From: Burkholderiales bacterium
GTDB taxonomy: Bacteria > Pseudomonadota > Gammaproteobacteria > Burkholderiales > SG8-39
DNA: 17,595 nt
Reading direction: 5' to 3'
NCBI GenBank assembly: GCA_919902965.1
Contig: CAKKSJ010000166.1
Span: forward strand, 1 to 17,595
This document shows, in pieces, positions 12,794-17,595 of the stretch (position 1 is the stretch's first letter; every line of letters starts with the position of its first letter). The translations under genes and the position numbers were made by a program. Under the pieces are notes generated by a model. The model saw nothing but the letters and a program-made list of their open reading frames with translations. It was not told the origin of the DNA and ran no database searches.

Positions 12794-13930
12794 TCATTGA
12801 CCCACGCCAAGAAACTCCAGCACTGCCTCGCGCTGGGCGAGGGTATCGCGGTAAGCCAGGTCGACCAGGGCGCGGCAATACGTCTCCTCGAACAGCAGGT
12901 AACTCGCGAGGTTGGAGCCGCTGCGATTCATCGCACCGATGCCGCCCAGCACGAATTTCAGCATCCGCGGCAGTTCCTGTACGTGGCGGCCGGCGATGCG
13001 CTCGATCGATTCGCTGGGCGAGATCATCAGCACCTTGATTGGACGCAAATGCACACCTGCCTCGACGCGCCTTTCCTCGGGTATCAGACTGACCGTGCGG
13101 TTGATGCGGTGCAGGCGCTCGAGATCGACTGCGAGGCCATCGAGAAAAATGCTGTTCAGCGCATGGCCGGCGATCTGGGCGATGGACGGGTAGATGCTGG
13201 AGCGCACGCGCGCCGCTTCCGCATATTGGCGCCCGGTGCCTATCACCAGCACACGATCGGCGCCCAGATGCAGCGCCGGGCTGATCGGCGCGATCTGGCG
13301 AATCGAGCCGTCCCCGAAATATTCGCGATTAAGCCTCACCGCCGGAAAAAGAAACGGCAGGGCCGAAGAGGCCATGAGGTAATCGACGTTGAGCATGGTG
13401 GCTGCGCCCACGCGCTGGGTGCGCTCCCATGCTTCCAGCCCGGGGCCGCCCTGGTAAAAGGAAACATTCTCCCCGGACGAATAGCCCGAGGCAGTGACCG
13501 ACACGGCATACAGCGCGCCCTTGTCGATGTTCTCCTGAATGCGGCCGAAATCCAGGGTCTTTTCCAGCATCTCGCGTATCGGCGTATTGTCGAACAAGGA
13601 CGCCGGACTGTTGCGCTTGATCCACAACATCGATGCGAACCAGCGGGCGCTGGTTTGCAGCATGGACCAGGGATCGGCGCGGTAGACGCGTTCCACATGG
13701 AAGTTTTCCCACACCTCCAGCAGATGGCCTACCCCGCGACGGAAATCGTCGGCATAGATGGCCAGCACCGCGGCGTTGATGGCACCCGCCGAAGTCCCGC
13801 AGAGTATGGGAAACGGATTCCTTGCCTGGTCGGGCAGCAGATCACGGATCGCCTTGAGCACGCCCACCTGGTAGGCGGCACGCGCGCCGCCGCCGGTCAG
13901 AATCAGGCCAGCTCTGGGCTTGGTCCGCAA
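12794..13930 (-). CDS. Patatin-like phospholipase
   Basis: A 378-residue Ser-Asp lipid acyl hydrolase of the bacterial patatin family. The glycine-rich oxyanion loop GGGARAAYQVG (13-23) is followed by the nucleophile S47 in CGTSAGAIN and the catalytic aspartate D207 in FGDGS. No signal peptide or membrane helix is evident, so it is probably cytoplasmic or peripheral; the C-terminal third (about 230-378) carries no motif I recognise. The start must be the TTG at 13930: the frame upstream has no ATG, GTG or TTG within the preceding 20 codons, and GLILTGGGARAAYQ lies near the N terminus as in relatives. It starts 2 nt after the maeB stop, so it is likely translated by coupling with maeB. Its 3' side faces a repeat element. 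Confidence 0.9.
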   Translation of the reverse strand: MRTKPRAGLILTGGGARAAYQVGVLKAIRDLLPDQARNPFPILCGTSAGAINAAVLAIYADDFRRGVGHLLEVWENFHVERVYRADPWSMLQTSARWFASMLWIKRNSPASLFDNTPIREMLEKTLDFGRIQENIDKGALYAVSVTASGYSSGENVSFYQGGPGLEAWERTQRVGAATMLNVDYLMASSALPFLFPAVRLNREYFGDGSIRQIAPISPALHLGADRVLVIGTGRQYAEAARVRSSIYPSIAQIAGHALNSIFLDGLAVDLERLHRINRTVSLIPEERRVEAGVHLRPIKVLMISPSESIERIAGRHVQELPRMLKFVLGGIGAMNRSGSNLASYLLFEETYCRALVDLAYRDTLAQREAVLEFLGVGQ

Positions 13931-13932
13931 GG

Positions 13933-16227
13933 CTAGGACTGCAGTTCGCTGCGCGCTGCGTTCGCGTCCACCACCGTCAGCGCCGTCATGTTGACGATGC
14001 GGCGCACCGTGGCCGAGGGCGTGAGAATGTGCACCGGCTTTGCGGCGCCGAGCAGGATGGGGCCGAGTGCAATGCCGTCGCCAGCGGCCGTCTTGAGCAG
14101 ATTGAAGGCAATGTTGGCCGCGTCCACCGTGGGCATGAGCAACAGGTTGGCCTCGCCGCTGAGGCGCGAATGCGGGAACGTGGCGCGGCGCGTCTCTTCC
14201 GAAAGCGCGGCATCGCCATGCATCTCGCCGTCGATTTCAAGCTCGGGCGCACGCTCCTGGATCAGCGCCAATGCTTCGCGCATTTTCCTTGCGGTCGGCT
14301 GGTCGCTGGTGCCGAAACTCGAGTGCGACAACAGCGCGGCCTTGGGCGTAATGCCGAAGCGGCGTATTTCCTCGGCCGCCAGCACCGCCATCTCGGCCAC
14401 CTGCTCTGCGCTGGGGTCGAAATTCACGTAGGTGTCGCAAATGTACACCGTGCGCTTGGGCAGCAGCAGCACGTTCATGGCGTAGTAATTCTTCACCCCC
14501 GGGCGCAGGCCGATCACCTGATCGACGTAGTTGAGGTGCAGCGCGTGCGTGCCGAAGGTGCCGCAGAGCATGCCGTCGGCGTCGCCGCGATGCATCATCA
14601 TCACGCCGATGAGCGTGAGGCGCCGGCGCATTTCAAGTTGCGCATAGTGTACGGACACGCCGCGGCGCGCTGCCAGCCGGTGATACTCCTCCCAGTAGTC
14701 GCGATAGCGCGGATCGTTCTCCGGATTGACGAGATCGAAATCCACGCCGGGCTTGACGCGCAGGCCGAAGCTCTCCAGTCGCTTTTCGATCACCGCCGGC
14801 CGGCCTACCAAAATGGGCCGCGCCAGGCGCTCATCCACGATCACCTGTGTAGCGCGCAGGACGCGCTCGTCCTCGCCTTCGGCGAGCACGATGCGGTTTT
14901 TCGTCTCCGCTGCCTTGGCCGCGGAGAACACCGGTTTCATCAGCAAACCGGAGTGATAGACGAATTCGCTCAGCTGTTCGGCGTACAGGCCCAAATCGGT
15001 GATTGGACGCGTGGCCACGCCCGAGTCCATCGCCGCCTCGGCCACCGCGGGCGCAATTTTTATGATCAGGCGCGGATCGAAGGGCTTGGGAATCAGGTAT
15101 TCCGGCCCGAAAGCGACATTTTGCTCGCCATAGGCGGCAGCGACGATGTCGGACTGTTCGGCCATGGCGAGGTCAGCAATGGCGTGCACGCAGGCGAGCT
15201 TCATCGCTTCGTTGATGGTGGTCGCGCCCACGTCGAGCGCGCCGCGGAAAATAAACGGAAAGCAGAGTACGTTGTTCACCTGGTTGGGAAAATCCGAGCG
15301 GCCGGTTGCGATGACTGCATCCGGCCGGGCGGCCTTGGCGATATCGGGCTGGATTTCCGGCTCCGGGTTGGCGAGCGCGAGTATCAGCGGCTTGGGCGCC
15401 ATTTGCTTCACCATCTCGGCCTTGAGCACCTTGCCCGCCGACAGCCCCAAAAATACATCGGCCCCGGCGATGATTTCAGCCAGGCTGCGCGCAGCGGTCT
15501 GCTTCGCATAGCGCGCCTTGTTCGGGTCCATCTCCTCTTTGCGCCCCGCGTACACCACGCCCTTGATATCGGAAACCCAGATGTTTTCCATCTTCACACC
15601 CAGACTCACCAGCAGGTCCAGGCAGGCCAGCGCCGCGGCGCCTGCACCCGAGACCACCAGCTTGACCTTGGTAATGTCCTTTTCGACCACGCGCAGGCCA
15701 TTGAGAATGGCTGCGCCGACAATAATGGAAGTACCATGCTGGTCGTCGTGGAACACCGGTATTTTCATGCGCTCGCGCAGCATTTTCTCGACATAAAAGC
15801 ACTCCGGTGCCTTGATATCCTCGAGATTGATGCCGCCGAAAGTCGGCTCCAGGGCTGCAATCACTTCGACCAGCTTGACCGGGTCGAGTTCGTTGATCTC
15901 GATATCGAAGCAATCGATGCCTGCAAACTTCTTGAACAGCACCGCCTTGCCTTCCATAACCGGCTTGGACGCAAGCGGGCCGATCGCGCCCAGCCCCAGC
16001 ACCGCCGTGCCATTGGTGACGACCCCGACCAGATTGCCGCGCGCGGTCAGATTGCGCGCCTCGGCCGGGTCGCGCACGATCTCCTCGCATGCCTTCGCCA
16101 CACCCGGCGTATACGCCAGGGACAGGTCGTGCTGATTCACCAGCGCCTTGGTCGGAGTCACCGAAATTTTCCCCGGCTTGGGCAGACGGTGATAGTCGAG
16201 CGCAGCTTTGCGCAGTGGGTCTTCCAT
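13933..16227 (-). CDS. maeB: NADP-dependent malic enzyme with C-terminal phosphotransacetylase-like domain
   Basis: The enzyme converts malate to pyruvate and CO2 with reduction of NADP. The 764-residue protein has the fused MaeB architecture. The malic domain carries Y39 in SLAYTPGVAKACEEI and K94 in EGKAVLFKKFAGID. Metal ligands are E136 and D137 in NLEDIKAPEC and D161/D162 in FHDDQHGTS. The dinucleotide-binding loop is GAGAAAL (194-200), followed by TGRSDFPNQVNNVLCFPF. From about residue 440 (NRIVLAEGEDERVLRA) to the end there is a phosphotransacetylase-like domain, which in known MaeB proteins is regulatory and senses acetyl-CoA. AGGAAA lies 7 nt before the ATG, and a perfect TATAAT is at 16266-16271. 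The patatin gene follows 2 nt downstream. The gene is divergent from the aminotransferase. Confidence 0.96.
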   Translation of the reverse strand: MEDPLRKAALDYHRLPKPGKISVTPTKALVNQHDLSLAYTPGVAKACEEIVRDPAEARNLTARGNLVGVVTNGTAVLGLGAIGPLASKPVMEGKAVLFKKFAGIDCFDIEINELDPVKLVEVIAALEPTFGGINLEDIKAPECFYVEKMLRERMKIPVFHDDQHGTSIIVGAAILNGLRVVEKDITKVKLVVSGAGAAALACLDLLVSLGVKMENIWVSDIKGVVYAGRKEEMDPNKARYAKQTAARSLAEIIAGADVFLGLSAGKVLKAEMVKQMAPKPLILALANPEPEIQPDIAKAARPDAVIATGRSDFPNQVNNVLCFPFIFRGALDVGATTINEAMKLACVHAIADLAMAEQSDIVAAAYGEQNVAFGPEYLIPKPFDPRLIIKIAPAVAEAAMDSGVATRPITDLGLYAEQLSEFVYHSGLLMKPVFSAAKAAETKNRIVLAEGEDERVLRATQVIVDERLARPILVGRPAVIEKRLESFGLRVKPGVDFDLVNPENDPRYRDYWEEYHRLAARRGVSVHYAQLEMRRRLTLIGVMMMHRGDADGMLCGTFGTHALHLNYVDQVIGLRPGVKNYYAMNVLLLPKRTVYICDTYVNFDPSAEQVAEMAVLAAEEIRRFGITPKAALLSHSSFGTSDQPTARKMREALALIQERAPELEIDGEMHGDAALSEETRRATFPHSRLSGEANLLLMPTVDAANIAFNLLKTAAGDGIALGPILLGAAKPVHILTPSATVRRIVNMTALTVVDANAARSELQS

Positions 16228-16242
16228 GATTTTTCCTAGATG

Positions 16243-16271
16243 TAATTCTGCGGCCGGAGTGCGGAATTATA
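16243..16271 (-). promoter_or_regulatory. maeB promoter -10 box overlapped by an inverted repeat
   Basis: Minus-strand TATAAT (16266-16271) is a perfect -10 hexamer; the -35 region is poor. An inverted repeat, TAATTCTGC (16243-16251) against GCGGAATTA (16261-16269) with one mismatch, overlaps the -10 box and the predicted start point near 16259. It could bind a dimeric repressor; alternatively it is a chance structure. Confidence 0.45.
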
Positions 16272-16386
16272 GCCCCGCGATGCGTGGAACGCTAACGCTG
16301 GAGACTGGCCTGACGCGAGATAGCAGTTGTGCGGATCGACGTCCGCAAGGGCGAGAAAGCTTTTCTGGCCCGGTCACTGAGGGTGT

Positions 16387-16392
16387 CATAAT
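16387..16392 (+). promoter_or_regulatory. Candidate -10 box for the aminotransferase (possible leaderless start)
   Basis: CATAAT matches the -10 consensus at five of six positions and is separated from the ATG by exactly 6 nt (ACCGCT). A start point at normal distance would fall on the A of ATG. GAGGGTG (16378-16384) is too far upstream to serve as ribosome site. The -35 (TTCTGG or TCTGGC) is weak. A small hairpin, TGCGGA 16330-16335 against TCCGCA 16342-16347, lies further upstream. Confidence 0.35.
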
Positions 16393-16398
16393 ACCGCT

Positions 16399-17556
16399 AT
16401 GTCGCTCGCCCGCAGAATGGCAGAAATCCAGCCCTTCCAGGTAATGGAAATATGGAATCGCGCGAAGGAATTGGAGGCGCAGGGTACGCATATCGTGCAA
16501 ATGCAGATCGGCGAGCCCGACTTTACTGCGCCCGAGCCGGTGATCGCTGCAGGCATCGAAGCATTGAAGCGGAATCCGATTCACTACACCTCGGCGCTGG
16601 GCATGCCGCTGCTGCGCCGTGCCATCTCAGAACATTACCGCGAGCGTTATCACCTGGAAGTGCCGGCCTCCCGCATCGCAGTGACCGCCGGTGCCTCCGG
16701 CGCGCTGCTGATAGCCGCCGGCGTGCTGGTCAATCCCGGCGACGAGATCCTGATGCCCGACCCGGCCTATCCTTGCAACCGCCACTTTGTGCGGTTTTTC
16801 GAAGGCCAGGTGAAAAACATCCCGGTCGGCCCCCGGACACAGTACCAATTGACGCGGGAGCTGATCGAAGCCAACTGGTCTGAGAAAACCCGCGGCGTAC
16901 TCATTGCCTCGCCGTCCAATCCCACCGGCACGCTGATTGCACCGGACGAGATGCGCGCAATCGTCGAAGCGGTACAGGCGCGCGGCGGGGTGACCATCGT
17001 CGACGAGATTTATCAGGGGCTCACCTATGCGAGCGGCTTCGCGAGCGCGCTCGCGTACTCGGACCGTGTTTTTGTGGTGAACAGCTTTTCCAAGTATTTC
17101 AGCATGACCGGCTGGCGCCTGGGCTGGCTGGTGGTGCCGGAGAACTGCGTGCGCGAAGTCGAGACCTTCGCCCAGAACGCCTTCATCTGCCCTTCGGCGC
17201 CGGCCCAGTACGCCGGCATCGCCGCCTTTGCCGCGGAAACAACTGCAATCCTGGAGAAACGCCGGGGCGAGTTCAGGCAGCGGCGCGATTATCTGCTACC
17301 TGCGCTGCGCGAACTGGGATTCTCGATTCCGGTGACCCCGGAAGGGGCGTTCTACATTTACGCCGGGATCGAGCGCTTCGCTGCGGACAGCGGAAAATTC
17401 GCCCTGGCGCTGTTGGACGAAGCCGGCGTGGCGATCACGCCGGGCAAGGATTTCGGCGCGAATCAGGCCGAGCGCTATGTGCGCTTCGCCTATACGCGTT
17501 CAATCAGCGATTTGCAGGAAGGCGTTCATCGGCTACGGAAATTTCTGCGCGGCTGA
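16399..17556 (+). CDS. PLP-dependent class I/II aminotransferase
   Basis: A 385-residue fold-type I aminotransferase of the aspartate-aminotransferase superfamily. The Schiff-base lysine is K232 in NSFSKYFSMTGWRLGW. PLP-contacting residues N174 (SPSNPTG), D202 and Y205 (VDEIYQG) and R240 are present, and R362 in VRFAYTRS should bind the substrate carboxylate. The N terminus (RRMAEIQPFQVMEIWNRAKELE) and VQMQIGEPDF match a branch generally annotated only as 'pyridoxal-phosphate-dependent aminotransferase', so the amino acid substrate is not assigned; aspartate, alanine or an aromatic amino acid are all possible. The start at 16399 keeps the conserved N terminus; a second ATG at 16417 would remove it. 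It is divergent from maeB, and 39 nt of unassigned sequence follow to the window end. Confidence 0.93.
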   Translation: MSLARRMAEIQPFQVMEIWNRAKELEAQGTHIVQMQIGEPDFTAPEPVIAAGIEALKRNPIHYTSALGMPLLRRAISEHYRERYHLEVPASRIAVTAGASGALLIAAGVLVNPGDEILMPDPAYPCNRHFVRFFEGQVKNIPVGPRTQYQLTRELIEANWSEKTRGVLIASPSNPTGTLIAPDEMRAIVEAVQARGGVTIVDEIYQGLTYASGFASALAYSDRVFVVNSFSKYFSMTGWRLGWLVVPENCVREVETFAQNAFICPSAPAQYAGIAAFAAETTAILEKRRGEFRQRRDYLLPALRELGFSIPVTPEGAFYIYAGIERFAADSGKFALALLDEAGVAITPGKDFGANQAERYVRFAYTRSISDLQEGVHRLRKFLRG

Positions 17557-17595
17557 GCACCGTCGAAAGCGGGCCGGCGCAGACCTTGGTCGGGT

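Noticed and set aside
12716..13936. 406-codon plus-strand open frame opposite the patatin gene
   Set aside because: It is antisense to a clear patatin with intact Ser-Asp dyad, starts inside a repeat element, and shows no domain or ribosome site.
14029..16239. 736-codon plus-strand open frame lying opposite maeB
   Set aside because: It is the antisense shadow of a long GC-rich gene whose every catalytic motif is intact; the translated product has no recognisable domain and is rich in H, R, G and Q as expected for a shadow.

Overview
The window looks like a chromosomal segment of a GC-rich (roughly 60%) betaproteobacterium, in the Burkholderiales/Rhodocyclales/Nitrosomonadales range. The evidence is the combination of an oligoribonuclease (orn) divergent from an M48 membrane protease, pterin dehydratase and rsgA; a CobD/CbiB-family protein beside a CoA-pyrophosphatase Nudix gene; a PhaM-like polyhydroxyalkanoate granule protein; and a malic enzyme fused to a phosphotransacetylase domain. 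No tRNA, rRNA, CRISPR array, prophage or insertion sequence was seen.

Layout. Positions 1-703 hold the 3' end of a D-lactate/glycolate-type FAD oxidase. Positions 704-1078 are a non-coding stretch holding two copies of a two-hairpin repeat. orn (minus) is divergent from a tight plus-strand operon, M48 protease - pterin-4a-carbinolamine dehydratase - rsgA - DUF2007/zinc-ribbon protein (1667-4474), whose joints are a 4-nt overlap, a 1-nt overlap and a 2-nt gap. Next comes a two-gene molybdenum hydroxylase (isoquinoline 1-oxidoreductase-like, iorA-iorB; 4599-7234) with a Tat leader on the large subunit. It converges on a minus-strand pair: CobD/CbiB-family membrane protein and CoA-pyrophosphatase. 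A small secreted protein (9188-9430) is followed by a strong two-way terminator shared with the minus-strand cluster quinone oxidoreductase - NIPSNAP protein - TRAP solute-binding protein (11967-9533). Then, all on the minus strand, come phaM-like, a second repeat-bearing spacer (12527-12793), a patatin-like phospholipase and maeB. A divergent PLP aminotransferase (16399-17556) closes the window.

How the genes fit together. Most are housekeeping: RNA turnover, ribosome assembly, pterin recycling, nucleotide sanitation, and carbon flow through malate/pyruvate and storage polymer. The parts that look accessory are iorAB, which lacks the cytochrome and cofactor-maturation partners often seen with it, and the qor-NIPSNAP-TRAP cluster, whose binding protein lacks its membrane partners here.

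The most unusual signal is non-coding. Four copies of one structured repeat occur as inverted pairs at about 0.8-1.0 kb and 12.6-12.8 kb. Each copy is a short GC hairpin led by TTGCGCG followed by a 20-22 bp hairpin with an AAAA-containing loop. Stem sequences differ between subtypes, while base pairing is kept by paired substitutions. I do not recognise this family by name.
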